Shown here piece after piece: positions 17,201 to 25,198 of a stretch of 47,432 nt of DNA. The stretch spans positions 1-47,432 of the forward strand of contig CAKSBI010000018.1 in NCBI GenBank assembly GCA_934437985.1, written 5' to 3'. Numbering within the stretch: the stretch's first letter is position 1; the number at the start of each line of letters is the position of its first letter. The notes under the pieces are model-generated. The model ran no database searches, had not been told where the DNA came from, and saw nothing but the letters and a program-made list of their open reading frames with translations. Source of the stretch: an uncultured Lachnospiraceae bacterium. GTDB taxonomy: Bacteria; Bacillota; Clostridia; Lachnospirales; Lachnospiraceae. The position numbers and the translations under genes are program-made.

Positions 17201-18158
17201 TGTCCTGGGTTGTAATCTCGATCAGGTCTGAACGTTTGTTGCCAAGTGAATCTTCAATCACCGTCCTGACACCATTAACATCCTTTTTAATTACCCATAC
17301 CAGCTTCTCCTGTATCGTCTCGGTATTAACAGGTCCAAAAAATGTATCAGTATATATCACATCCCCCGAAGCCATTCCATACGTTCCACCGGTAAAATAA
17401 TTGGAACCGTCAAGGCTTATCTTAGGAAATACATATACAGGCAGTCTTGCAGTATATGTCTGGGTGTCTCCCGGCGGAGTATATGTAACTACAACGTCAG
17501 TACGGCCTGCTCCAACCGGTGTTACACTTCCCTTATTGTCCACTGTAACAACCTCTTCGTTATCTGATGTCCACTGGCAATTCTCAGCATTACCAAAAGC
17601 AAGCCCCAGCTGATATGAAGCATCCCCTGTATGCATTATAAGCGACCTTGAAGTATCATCATCATATACATACTTAAAATTGGCATCATCATGAACCGTA
17701 TCTACAGAAAATATAATATCGACCCAGCATGATGCACTGGCAACAATACCCATTGACTCCGAAGTCTTATCCACGACATTAACCATTACCTGGACCTCTC
17801 CGGGCTGCTTCGCAGTAAGGATTCCATATATGGAACTGGAACCGCTTTCAATCGAAGCCCTCTTCAGATGCTCCTCACTCTCAATTGTCCAGTTAATCTC
17901 ATACTTGGACGCATCACTATATATATTATCAGTCGACCGCAGTGTAAGCGTGATACTTGATGTCGTCATCTGAATGTGTGCACTCGGGTCAACAATATTA
18001 CCGTCAAGCTCAATAGAAATAGAATTTGCCGCATGCGAGGTGTCATTATAATCATAAAAAATTGATACACCGGTGACTGCCAGTATTAACAGCACCAGCA
18101 GGCACGCCATTCTTCTGCCATTCTTTTTATTATGTATATATCTGGATGTTCCCATCAT
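14247..18158 (-). CDS. Large surface or secreted protein of repeated BIg2 (Ig-like group 2) domains
   Basis: A 1,303-residue protein. After a basic N-terminus (IHNKKNGRRM) comes one hydrophobic segment (ACLLVLLILAVTGVSIF) that can act as signal anchor. Almost all the rest is bacterial Ig-like domains: I count about 12 copies of the W-x-S-S/T-D...IATVD..G.VTG...G...I signature, well formed in the C-terminal half (for example VTWTSSDTSIATID) and more diverged in the first 500 residues. No LPXTG, S-layer homology or choline-binding domain is visible, and it ends in a short Lys-rich VTKLK. I chose the start at 18158 because AGGGGAG lies 6 bases before it; an in-frame ATG six codons upstream has that site inside its own coding sequence. 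Roles known for BIg2 proteins include adhesion and cell-surface stalks; none can be assigned here. Monocistronic, with a terminator on each side. Confidence 0.88.
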   Translation of the reverse strand: MMGTSRYIHNKKNGRRMACLLVLLILAVTGVSIFYDYNDTSHAANSISIELDGNIVDPSAHIQMTTSSITLTLRSTDNIYSDASKYEINWTIESEEHLKRASIESGSSSIYGILTAKQPGEVQVMVNVVDKTSESMGIVASASCWVDIIFSVDTVHDDANFKYVYDDDTSRSLIMHTGDASYQLGLAFGNAENCQWTSDNEEVVTVDNKGSVTPVGAGRTDVVVTYTPPGDTQTYTARLPVYVFPKISLDGSNYFTGGTYGMASGDVIYTDTFFGPVNTETIQEKLVWVIKKDVNGVRTVIEDSLGNKRSDLIEITTQDSTSNNPNLVLNAKAGSYYIEFYPEGTYVSESRKTSISPTVLNLTVYAELGDFDKTIIVNDAFNLADAFNLTAADFNNLFSLPVINLSGGGDASNYVSYASDTTIITSKQKGTVSVTVKAKADKTNNVLNLANPASGITSTEFNLTLRIIDSFTLDRTNVVMYRGQKLQLNPTFTSYSGVVSWESSDPKTVSVNEAGLLTALKETPIGSDVTITAILGLADGTIKKATCVVRVESSIDKVTIDPSAVSIKKGGTVTLLAKFSGNVTIAPFTWRSTDTKVCTVLPASDAKSCLVTAVNSGEATIVLTNTENGVQTYCKVTVPVDPIPITGISFKNKKVEAKMYTEGVKLAYTITPANATELELVWESSDESVAKVDSTGLVSFVGPGSAYITVHPKVNPNQVFESCELIIIKTADAMTLLDREHTMYTGETFVLRYTVDPENSVLDVVFSSADSNIAAVDSKTGLITAKKAGKIQIFAKGEGLDSPAVCMLTVLQKSNAIAFADKEIIVRTGENATAKVSLSPADSTDSVSWLSLDPKIATVADGVITGVAPGTTYVQAKTESGKDAIVTVYVRDPVKGIALDKNEYKMKVGEKVKLNPVFTPAEPYNKKVKWSTSNGGIATVDKDGNVKAEGAGVAVIKCVSDDGGYQAVCIVTVNAPVQPTARPPVSLSLNYSSYKLGLGKKITLKPTAANVAKPVYKWKTSNKKIATVSKKGKVTGKKIGKCKITVSLTDKGNKYSASCAIRVVRKVKSIRLNHETASVLVGNTLKMSATIKPAAATIKSVTWTSSDTSIATIDSKGVVLGVTPGIVKIKAAAKDGSKKSATCILTVKEKVEANSITPPDSEVIIAVGTARSVGFQTSPDNSTDSIHYTTDNKSVVAITSRGKIYGRAVGSATVYATTSSGATASVDVKVVGLNRGTLVIRPYDKHNLWVNGFNTGVKWYAENPLIASVSNGTVVGKKPGTTRIYAVVDGTKLSCVVRVTKLK

Positions 18159-18280
18159 ATCATTCTCCCCTAGCATTAATATATTGTCGTATATATTTTA
18201 TTAATATATCGGATGATCAATATGTATACTTAATCAAATATCAGTATAGCACATCAAAGTTTCATGTGCAATGAGCAGAG

Positions 18281-18319
18281 AAAAAAAATAGGACGGTGTC
18301 CAACCGGTGGACAGCGTCC
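18281..18319 (-). terminator. Terminator of the permease transcript
   Basis: On the minus strand GGACGCTGTCC and GGACACCGTCC pair over 11 positions with one mismatch around a 7-base loop, followed by UAUUUUUUUU. It is a strong rho-independent terminator, about 260 bases past the permease stop, so the permease mRNA includes the small ORF at 18432–18553. Confidence 0.8.
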
Positions 18320-18431
18320 CATTATAATAGCTAATACATATCCTGCGGCTTACACTTCCCGCAGTCTTACATTCAGAATTTACTTAACGGATTTGTGTCC
18401 GGCTCTGTACTTTCTCCGAAAAAAGCCTATA

Positions 18432-18553
18432 TTATTCAACAAAGATATTTTCCATAAACAATGAGATAAACAGTGCGGCTGTCTGCAATACTGCTGCAAT
18501 TATTCGATGGTTTCTAATTATCTATATATTTTTTTAATCTTATCTTCTGACAC
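18432..18553 (-). pseudogene. Frameshifted small membrane-peptide gene (tentative)
   Basis: On the minus strand a very strong GGGGGAGG lies 8 bases before a GTG that reads MSEDKIKKIYR and stops. One frame over, directly after this point, the sequence reads IIRNHRIIAAVLQTAALF followed by ISLFMENIFVE and a stop. That second part is a clear amphipathic-to-hydrophobic helix with a polar end. A single -1 shift near 18520 would join them into a peptide of about 40 residues with a basic stem and one membrane helix. The site is 28 bases after the permease stop and before its terminator. I do not recognise a family. It may be a decayed gene, a base error in the sequence, or chance. Confidence 0.35.
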
Positions 18554-18581
18554 GTCCATAACCTCCCCCATCAGAACCAGT

Positions 18582-20006
18582 CTACACAACAAGAAAGAAC
18601 TTAACAAGGAACAATAATGATATCACATAAGTAAGTACCGACACCTCCTTTGCCTTACCGGTGAATACCCTGATCACTACATATGATATAAGCCCAAGAC
18701 CGATGCCATGTCCGATTGAACCCGATACCGGCATTGCTATAAGCATAAGCACTACAGGAACGAGCTGTGTTATATCATCAAAATCAATCTTCTTAAGGCC
18801 TGCCATCATAAGTATTCCAACATATATTAATGCTGATGATGTTGCTGCCGCAGGAATTATTGCTGCGAGTGGTGCAATGAACATACATGCGAGGAACATA
18901 ATACCGGTTGTAATTGCAGTAAGTCCTGTGCGCCCACCGGCTGCTACACCCGAGGCCGATTCGATAAATGTTGTAACTGTTGAAGTTCCTGTAACAGAAC
19001 CTGCTATAGTAGCAACAGAATCAGCAATAAGCGCTTCCTTCATATTAGGCATATTACCGTTTTCATCAACCATGCCGGCGCGTGATGCAGTACCGACAAG
19101 GGTCCCTATCGTATCAAACATGTCAATAATACAAAATGTAATGATAAGCGTAACCGCAGTAAACCAGCCTATATCAAGGAAATCTTTAAAATCAAACCTG
19201 AACAGCGTTGTCTCGGCCATATCTGAAAACGCAGGGAGAAATGACGCATCCGACAGTGATGCAAACGGATTAATTCCAAAAAACAGTGCTTCCCCCGACC
19301 AGTATACTATACATGCAACGAGCATTCCCACGAGAACCGATGCCTTAACTCCCTTATGGTCAAGTATGATAATTGTAAACAAGCCGACAAACATTGTAAT
19401 AACAGTAAGCACCATTATTCCATAGCTGCCACCCATCCTGTCACTGATCTGGCCTGGTGTAAGTGCACCAAAGAAATCTCTCATTACGTAAAATGAATCC
19501 TGTGAATCTCCTGCAATTACACCCGCATTTGAACCAAGTCCTATATTAAGAAGCATAAGGCCGATAGCCGGTGATATTCCAAGTCTTACACCAAGGGGTA
19601 TTGCCTCAACTATCTTTTCACGGATATTAAGGACAGAGAGGATTAAGAATAAAATACCCTCAATAAGAATAATACACAACGCAGCCTGAAATGATTCAAC
19701 ATAGCTCAAGCCCGTTATCCCGACAATATTACCGACTACAACGGCAAAGAAGCTGTTAAGGCCCATTCCCGGTGCAAGTGCAAACGGCTTATTTGCAAAC
19801 AGCCCCATCACAAACATTCCGGTTGCAGAAGCAATACAGGTTGCAAGGAACACACCATTCCATAAGGCTGAGCCAACATCAAAGCCTGTCAGGAGATTAG
19901 GGTTAAGGGCAATGATATACGCCATTGTCATAAATGTTGTGAGACCAGCAAGTATCTCTGTACGGACATCCGTACCATTTTCCTTCAGTTTAAAAAACTT
20001 TTCCAC
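18582..20006 (-). CDS. NCS2-family purine permease (AzgA/PbuG-like)
   Basis: A 474-residue integral membrane protein with about 12–14 hydrophobic segments. The start MEKFFKLKENGTDVRTEIL, then GLTTFMTMAYIIALNP, and later GMGLNSFFA, FDTIGTLVGTASRAG, and FIESASGVAAGGRTGLTA are characteristic of the AzgA branch of NCS2 (COG2252), which imports hypoxanthine, guanine or adenine with protons. I chose the GTG at 20006: AAAGGG lies 9 bases before it and homologues begin here, while an ATG six codons upstream lacks a ribosome binding site. I looked for a purine riboswitch upstream and did not see one; a palindrome at 20072–20094 is present instead. Confidence 0.9.
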   Translation of the reverse strand: MEKFFKLKENGTDVRTEILAGLTTFMTMAYIIALNPNLLTGFDVGSALWNGVFLATCIASATGMFVMGLFANKPFALAPGMGLNSFFAVVVGNIVGITGLSYVESFQAALCIILIEGILFLILSVLNIREKIVEAIPLGVRLGISPAIGLMLLNIGLGSNAGVIAGDSQDSFYVMRDFFGALTPGQISDRMGGSYGIMVLTVITMFVGLFTIIILDHKGVKASVLVGMLVACIVYWSGEALFFGINPFASLSDASFLPAFSDMAETTLFRFDFKDFLDIGWFTAVTLIITFCIIDMFDTIGTLVGTASRAGMVDENGNMPNMKEALIADSVATIAGSVTGTSTVTTFIESASGVAAGGRTGLTAITTGIMFLACMFIAPLAAIIPAAATSSALIYVGILMMAGLKKIDFDDITQLVPVVLMLIAMPVSGSIGHGIGLGLISYVVIRVFTGKAKEVSVLTYVISLLFLVKFFLVV

Positions 20007-20071
20007 GTTAATACACCCTTTCATGTATTTTTATTATTAGTCTATACATATCAAAGTATACCTTATCTTAC

Positions 20072-20094
20072 CCATGTGTACAAGCAGCACATGG
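20072..20094. promoter_or_regulatory. Palindrome upstream of the purine permease
   Basis: CCATGTG and CACATGG are perfect inverted 7-mers with a 9-base spacer, extended by further A/T pairs with one bulge. It lies about 65 bases before the permease GTG, near a weak promoter-like TGTACA-16-TATACT. No U-run follows. It could be an operator or an mRNA hairpin. Confidence 0.4.
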
Positions 20095-20173
20095 TAATTG
20101 TTCTGCCTTTGTTATTCAAGACGCCATCATCTTATAATATTCTTCTTTCTGTTCCCCGGTATACTGCTAAATT

Positions 20174-20211
20174 AAAAAAGAACCCTGTCCATATAATATA
20201 TAAACAGGATC
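20174..20211 (-). terminator. Terminator of yebC
   Basis: On the minus strand GATCCTGT (20211–20204) pairs with ACAGGGTT (20189–20182) around a 14-base AT loop, with G·U closing pairs, followed by CUUUUUU. It sits about 80 bases past the yebC stop. Confidence 0.65.
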
Positions 20212-20289
20212 CCTCCGATAACTTGACTATATATTGCAAAGTATCACAAGGTATTACATAATATTACGATATATGTCAAATAATTTTAA

Positions 20290-21030
20290 TTATTCCTCAT
20301 CAGGCATCTCAGCGTTGTGGAATACCTCCTGAACGTCATCATCCTCATCAAGAAGGTCAATTATGCGGTTCATCATCTTAAGGTCATTCTCATCAGTAAG
20401 CTCTACGGTTGTCTGTGGAATCATAGTTACCTCAGCCTGTGCCATAGGAATATTCTCTGCCTCAAGTGCCTCACGGACTACGCTGAAATCAGCCGGTGCC
20501 GTAAGAATCTCAAAGCTGTCCTCTTCTTCATTGAAGTCCTCTGCACCTGCGTCAAGTGCGACCATCATGATATCATCAGCTTCCATCCCACACTCTTCAC
20601 GGTCTATAAGAATCTGTCCCTTCTCGTCAAACATAAATGATACACATCCGGTTGTACCTACATTACCGCCGCCCTTTGTGAATGCATTACGTACATTAGA
20701 AGCTGTACGGTTCTTGTTGTCTGTCAACGTTCTTACGATAAGTGCCGTTCCCTTAGGTCCATATCCTTCGTATGTAATATTCTCATAATTAGCACCTGTG
20801 CCATCTCCGGCAGCCTTCTTGATGCCTCTGTCAATAGTATCGTTAGGCATGTTGTTAGCCTTTGCCTTGGCAATAACATCACGGAGCTTGCTGTTATTGG
20901 CAGGATCTGCCCCGCCTTCCTTGACTGCAACAGCAATTTCACGGCCGATAATAGTGAAAATCTTACCTTTTTTTGCGTCATTTTTCTCTTTTTTGTGCTT
21001 AATATTAGCAAATTTTGAATGTCCTGACAT
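20290..21030 (-). CDS. yebC: YebC/PmpR-family protein
   Basis: A 246-residue cytoplasmic protein of the YebC/TACO1 family. The start MSGHSKFANIKHKKEKNDAK is the family hallmark, followed by GREIAVAVKEGG, NNMPNDTIDRGIKKA, YEGYGPKGTALIV and GGGNVGTTGCVSFMF. The C-terminal tail is acidic. Members were described as DNA-binding regulators, and more recently as translation factors that help ribosomes on difficult sequences such as proline stretches. I chose the ATG at 21030 since GGAGG lies 10 bases upstream and the family starts here; the frame runs open 31 codons further up, without family similarity. It lies behind argR but has its own candidate promoter. Confidence 0.93.
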   Translation of the reverse strand: MSGHSKFANIKHKKEKNDAKKGKIFTIIGREIAVAVKEGGADPANNSKLRDVIAKAKANNMPNDTIDRGIKKAAGDGTGANYENITYEGYGPKGTALIVRTLTDNKNRTASNVRNAFTKGGGNVGTTGCVSFMFDEKGQILIDREECGMEADDIMMVALDAGAEDFNEEEDSFEILTAPADFSVVREALEAENIPMAQAEVTMIPQTTVELTDENDLKMMNRIIDLLDEDDDVQEVFHNAEMPDEE

Positions 21031-21086
21031 TTTTATAAATCCTCCATCTATTGTTATACATACTTCAAATTGCACATTTACAATAT

Positions 21087-21115
21087 AATATACCACAAAG
21101 CTATTTTGATGACAA
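21087..21115 (-). promoter_or_regulatory. Candidate yebC promoter
   Basis: On the minus strand TTGTCA (21115–21110) and TATATT (21092–21087) are 17 bases apart, both 5/6 matches. The -35 begins 5 bases past the argR stop codon, giving a leader of about 50 nt. Confidence 0.5.
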
Positions 21116-21119
21116 GGCT

Positions 21120-21596
21120 TCAAAAGCCCCAGGCCATGATTCTCTCCTTAACACTGTCAACAAGCCCGGTTGCCTTTATCACACACATAATAGTGTCATC
21201 CCCGGCTATACACCCAAGAATCTCTTCTATATGCATGGCATCAATTCCGGCCGCCACAGCCATTGCCATTCCGGGTACGGTCTTAACAACAATAATATTC
21301 TGTGCACTGTCAACAGATACGACCGCATCACGTATTACGGAATTGTACTGTGTATCCACGCCATGCCCGGTGTAAGCTCCATCATCAGCATTAATAAAAT
21401 GACCGGGTGCGGCATATCTCGCCTTCTCGTCACCATATGCCGACTTTACAAGCTTAAGCTCACGTATGTCCCTTGATACAGTAGCCTGGGTTACATTAAA
21501 TCCTTCCTTTATTAACAGGTCTACAAGCATCTCCTGTGTTTCCACATTATTAGCCGCAATCAGTTCCAGAATCCTTTTATGTCTCTCTGCTTTCAT
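21120..21596 (-). CDS. argR: Arginine repressor ArgR
   Basis: A 158-residue regulator. The N-terminal winged helix shows RHKRILELIAANNVETQEML and the DNA-reading segment NVTQATVSRDIRELKLVK. The C-terminal arginine-binding and hexamerisation domain shows PGMAMAVAAGID and GCIAGDDTIMCVI, matching the family GTIAGDDT motif. With arginine bound it represses arginine synthesis genes such as argG, and in Clostridia and Bacillus it sits in the conserved nadK–argR neighbourhood. It starts 10 bases after nadK. In many relatives recN and spoIVB come next; here yebC does. Confidence 0.95.
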   Translation of the reverse strand: MKAERHKRILELIAANNVETQEMLVDLLIKEGFNVTQATVSRDIRELKLVKSAYGDEKARYAAPGHFINADDGAYTGHGVDTQYNSVIRDAVVSVDSAQNIIVVKTVPGMAMAVAAGIDAMHIEEILGCIAGDDTIMCVIKATGLVDSVKERIMAWGF

Positions 21597-21606
21597 ACGT
21601 CCTCCC

Positions 21607-22461
21607 TCAATTGAGTTTGGTCCTCATTTTATGATAAAAATTAGTTTTTTCCATAAGAACGATATTGGTTGCGATTTCTTCTTTTTCAACATATAATATG
21701 TCACCGTTTCTGATATCCGTTATCACACGGCCATCTGCAATTATCAATGCCCTGTCCTCTTCTGTATTCTTGCCTGCAAGAAGCCGTATATTTATCCTGT
21801 TATCTGCACTTATAACGAAGCTTCTGTCATTAAGTGAATGGGGGCAGACCGGAGTAACCACCATTGCCTCCATCTCCGGTGCCATCACAGGACCTCCTGC
21901 TGACAGATTATAACCTGTAGAACCTGTAGGCGTAGATATTATCATGCCATCTGCCATAAATGTATCAAGCAGGGTGTCATTAATACAGACTTCAAAGCAT
22001 ATTAGCTTACCAAATTCACGTTTTGATATCACCACATCGTTCAGGGCGTTGGTAATATATTCCTTTTCTCCGCATTTTATAATACCCTTCAGCATCATGC
22101 GTTTTTCAATACGGTATCTGCCCTGTATAAGATTATCTATATCCGACCACATACTGTCAGTATCGGATTCCGTAAGGAAACCGACTCCTCCAAGATTAAT
22201 TCCATATAATGGAATATCTTTTCCTGCAATGTCTATGGCAGCGCGTATCATTGTTCCGTCACCGCCAAGAACTATAACGCATTCGGTCTCCGCAGGAATG
22301 CTGTCAGAATCCGTATAATACAGACGCCCATTTTCCTTTTTTAATTCATTGGCGAGAACCCTGCACCTGCAGCCATGCTTTCCAAGATAGTCAGATATCC
22401 TGTCCGAAAGCGAACGCGCGTTAGCTTTATCCATATTGGCTATTATACAGAAATTACGCAT
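21607..22461 (-). CDS. nadK: NAD kinase
   Basis: A 284-residue enzyme phosphorylating NAD+ to NADP+. Diagnostic motifs are VLGGDGTMIRAA, which binds phosphates, INLGGVGFLTE, NALNDVVISK, and the glycine-rich ISTPTGSTGYNLSAGGP; VVTPVCPHSLNDRSFV near residue 200 is also conserved. It begins directly after the tlyA stop codon with no gap, and argR follows 10 bases later, so it is deep inside the long operon. Length is normal. Confidence 0.94.
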   Translation of the reverse strand: MRNFCIIANMDKANARSLSDRISDYLGKHGCRCRVLANELKKENGRLYYTDSDSIPAETECVIVLGGDGTMIRAAIDIAGKDIPLYGINLGGVGFLTESDTDSMWSDIDNLIQGRYRIEKRMMLKGIIKCGEKEYITNALNDVVISKREFGKLICFEVCINDTLLDTFMADGMIISTPTGSTGYNLSAGGPVMAPEMEAMVVTPVCPHSLNDRSFVISADNRINIRLLAGKNTEEDRALIIADGRVITDIRNGDILYVEKEEIATNIVLMEKTNFYHKMRTKLN

Positions 22462-23286
22462 TTATACTCCTCCACCTGTTGCTGCAGCAACAATCTGACC
22501 TGATTTTTCAATATATTCATCCCATATACCTGAGCATGCTTCCATGCTGTCAGCTTTACATTTCTTCATATACAAAAGATATTCTATATTGCCTTCCGGC
22601 CCTTTTATCGGCGAGTAATCAAGACCCAGTATCTCAAATGCATATCCCCTCATAAATGATAATATATCGTTAATTACTTCAATGTGGACACCTGCATCCC
22701 GGACAACACCCTTTTTGCCGACTTTTTCCCTGCCGGCCTCGAACTGCGGTTTGATAAGACAGACAATATGTGCCCCTTCCTTCATAAGCGCAAATACAGC
22801 AGGCATAACCTTTTTAAGCGAGATAAATGCAACATCTATAGACACAAAATCTACCTTTTCAGGCATATCATCCTCCGTCACATAACGGATATTAGTTTTT
22901 TCCATGCTGACTACCCTGGGGTCCTGTCTCAGCTTCCAGGCAAGCTGGTTGGTTCCAACATCAATGGCATACACAAGCCTCGCACCATTCTGCAGCATAC
23001 AGTCAGTGAATCCACCTGTTGACGAGCCAACATCCATACATACGGCGTCCTTTACAGGTGGCTTCCATACCTTTACCGCCTTTTCAAGCTTAAGACCGCC
23101 ACGGCTTACATATGGGAGCTTTTCCCCTTTTATCTCTATATCAGCGTTTTCGTCAAACATCGTTCCTGCCTTGTCCTCACGCTGCTGCTTAACAAACACA
23201 TTGCCGGACATTATAAGTGCTTTTGCTTTCTCCCTTGAGGGTGCAAGCCCTCTGTTAACAAGTATTACATCAAGTCTCTCTTTCAC
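22462..23286 (-). CDS. tlyA: TlyA-family rRNA 2'-O-methyltransferase
   Basis: A 274-residue protein with an N-terminal S4 RNA-binding domain (RLDVILVNRGLAPSREKAKALI) and an FtsJ-like Rossmann methyltransferase domain. The SAM-binding motif is MDVGSSTGGFTDCML; VDFVSIDVAFISLKK and LIKPQFEAGREKVGKKGVV are conserved TlyA segments with the catalytic Lys/Asp residues. TlyA enzymes methylate cytidine 2'-OH groups in 16S and/or 23S rRNA, which affects capreomycin sensitivity in some bacteria. It overlaps dxs by 4 bases and abuts nadK. Confidence 0.92.
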   Translation of the reverse strand: MKERLDVILVNRGLAPSREKAKALIMSGNVFVKQQREDKAGTMFDENADIEIKGEKLPYVSRGGLKLEKAVKVWKPPVKDAVCMDVGSSTGGFTDCMLQNGARLVYAIDVGTNQLAWKLRQDPRVVSMEKTNIRYVTEDDMPEKVDFVSIDVAFISLKKVMPAVFALMKEGAHIVCLIKPQFEAGREKVGKKGVVRDAGVHIEVINDILSFMRGYAFEILGLDYSPIKGPEGNIEYLLYMKKCKADSMEACSGIWDEYIEKSGQIVAAATGGGV

Positions 23287-25160
23287 TCTAACAGACCCCT
23301 TATCTTATCAGCTATTTTATCAGGCTTAAGGCCATATATGTCCTTAAGCAGCTCCGGTGCCCCATGTTCAATATACTTGTCAGGAAGTGCTGCCGATATA
23401 CACTTTTTGCCAGTATACCCCTTCCACTGCATATATGCGGCGATATGCTGCGATATTCCACCTGATATGCTGTTTTCTTCCATTGTCACAATTATATCAT
23501 GGCTTTCAAGCATCTCATCAATCAGGCCGGTATCAACAGGCTTTGCAAACCGCATATTAACAAGCGAAGACGGTATCCCATCATTCTTAAGTATATCATG
23601 CACCTCTTTACCTGCCGAAACCATACTTCCAAGTGCAAGCATAAGAACCTTTTCTTCTTTATATATAACCTCTGCCTTACCGGCTTCTATTTTGGTGTCA
23701 TATTCTTCCATCTCTTCGTATGCACTGCCACGCGGATATCTGATTGCAACAGGACCGTCATACTGATTGATTGCATATTCAAGCATATCTTCAAGCTCCT
23801 TTCCGTTCTTTGGTGCCATTACCATAAGACCCGGTATACTTGAAAGATACGATATGTCAAATATTCCCTGATGTGTCTCACCATCATTTCCAACGATACC
23901 GCCCCTGTCAACTGCAAATACCACATGCTGGCCACTCTCACATACATCATGTAATATCTGGTCATAAGCCCTCTGTAGAAATGTTGAATATATCGCAACA
24001 ACCGGAACCATGCCTCCTGCGGCAAGTGCCGAAGCAAATGTTACCGCATGCTCCTCCGCAATACCTACGTCAAAAAATCTTTCCCTGTATTCCTCCGCAA
24101 ACTCCACAAGGCCCGTGCCAAGCGGCATGGCTGCACATATACATACAACCTTATCATTATCTTTTGCAATATTACAGACAGTATTGCCAAATATCTCTGT
24201 ATAGCTTCTTGTACCCTGTTCCTTCTTTTTAAGTAATTCACCTGTCCTCCGGTTGAACGGGTCAACTCCATGGAAAAATGAAGGATTATCCTCAGCCAGC
24301 TTATACCCCTTGCCTTTAACGGTCTTTACATGGATAAGGACAGGCTTGTTAACTCTCATGGCATCATTAAATGTAGATACAAGCTCCTGGATATTATGTC
24401 CGTCAACAGGGCCGATATATGTAATACCCATATCTTCAAAGAACATACCGGGTATCATAAGATGCTTAAGCGAGCTTTTTGATTTTTTAACCTTGTCAAT
24501 TACACTCTCACCGATCATAGGCATTTTTTTTAGCGCATCCTCAATGTTATCCTTGAGCGCCTTATACTGGCTTGCCGTCCTGAGCTTCGTAAGATACTTT
24601 GACATTCCGCCTACGTTCTTTGATATTGACATATTGTTATCATTAAGGATAATAACCATATTGGACTTTAATGCGTTGGCGTTATTCAGCGCCTCGTATG
24701 CCATTCCACCGGTAAGTGAACCGTCACCAATAACAGCAAACACCTTATTATCCGTACCCTGTATCTGTCTTGCAAATGCATATCCCAGCGCAGCAGATAT
24801 TGATGTTGACGCATGGCCGGTATCAAATGCATCGCACTCACTTTCAGTCATTTTCGGAAATCCACTTATACCATCATACTGTCTCAATGTACCAAGCTCT
24901 TTCCACCGTCCTGTAAGTATCTTATGGACATAAGACTGATGGCCTACATCCCATACAAGCTTGTCCTTCGGAAAATCAAGGCACAGATGAATCGCAATCG
25001 TAAGCTCAACTACGCCAAGATTGGATGCAAGATGCCCGCCATTTTTACTGACATTCTCAATAAGGCACGCCCTGATCTCACGCGCCAGTTCCTTATACAT
25101 ATCAGGTGATATCTTCTTAATATCATTAGCCTTACATATATTCTCCAGTATCTTATACAT
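23283..25160 (-). CDS. dxs: 1-deoxy-D-xylulose-5-phosphate synthase
   Basis: A 625-residue thiamine-diphosphate enzyme condensing pyruvate with glyceraldehyde 3-phosphate, the first step of the MEP isoprenoid route. Visible are WDVGHQSYVHKILTGR, the ThDP/Mg site GDGSLTGGMAYEALNNA...NDNNMSIS, DVGIAEEHAVTFASALA with the catalytic Glu, VDRGGIVGNDGETHQG, and the transketolase C-terminal domain. It follows ispA in the same operon by 38 bases, so isoprenoid precursor and chain synthesis are co-expressed, and its end overlaps tlyA by 4 bases. Confidence 0.96.
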   Translation of the reverse strand: MYKILENICKANDIKKISPDMYKELAREIRACLIENVSKNGGHLASNLGVVELTIAIHLCLDFPKDKLVWDVGHQSYVHKILTGRWKELGTLRQYDGISGFPKMTESECDAFDTGHASTSISAALGYAFARQIQGTDNKVFAVIGDGSLTGGMAYEALNNANALKSNMVIILNDNNMSISKNVGGMSKYLTKLRTASQYKALKDNIEDALKKMPMIGESVIDKVKKSKSSLKHLMIPGMFFEDMGITYIGPVDGHNIQELVSTFNDAMRVNKPVLIHVKTVKGKGYKLAEDNPSFFHGVDPFNRRTGELLKKKEQGTRSYTEIFGNTVCNIAKDNDKVVCICAAMPLGTGLVEFAEEYRERFFDVGIAEEHAVTFASALAAGGMVPVVAIYSTFLQRAYDQILHDVCESGQHVVFAVDRGGIVGNDGETHQGIFDISYLSSIPGLMVMAPKNGKELEDMLEYAINQYDGPVAIRYPRGSAYEEMEEYDTKIEAGKAEVIYKEEKVLMLALGSMVSAGKEVHDILKNDGIPSSLVNMRFAKPVDTGLIDEMLESHDIIVTMEENSISGGISQHIAAYMQWKGYTGKKCISAALPDKYIEHGAPELLKDIYGLKPDKIADKIRGLLE

Positions 25161-25198
25161 ATGTTAACCTTCCTTAAACACTTGCGTATCCTGTTATT

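Larger units (their letters stand above)
18159..18581. other. 423-base region between the permease and the BIg2 gene
   Basis: From right to left it holds a broken small membrane ORF (18432–18553), a stretch with no recognised feature (18320–18431), a strong terminator (18281–18319), and about 120 AT-rich bases before the BIg2 start. I could not find a convincing promoter for the BIg2 gene in that last part, although one must be there if the terminator works. Confidence 0.5.

Noticed and set aside
18264..18464. 66-codon plus-strand ORF after the BIg2 gene
   Set aside because: It runs through the permease terminator hairpin on the opposite strand, has no ribosome binding site and resembles nothing known.
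18661..19425. 254-codon plus-strand ORF inside the permease gene
   Set aside because: Antisense shadow of the permease, with the Ser/Ile/Pro bias expected from reading hydrophobic codons backwards.
20007..20289. Possible purine riboswitch before the NCS2 permease
   Set aside because: The conserved loops and the TATAA...ATATGG arrangement are not present on the minus strand.
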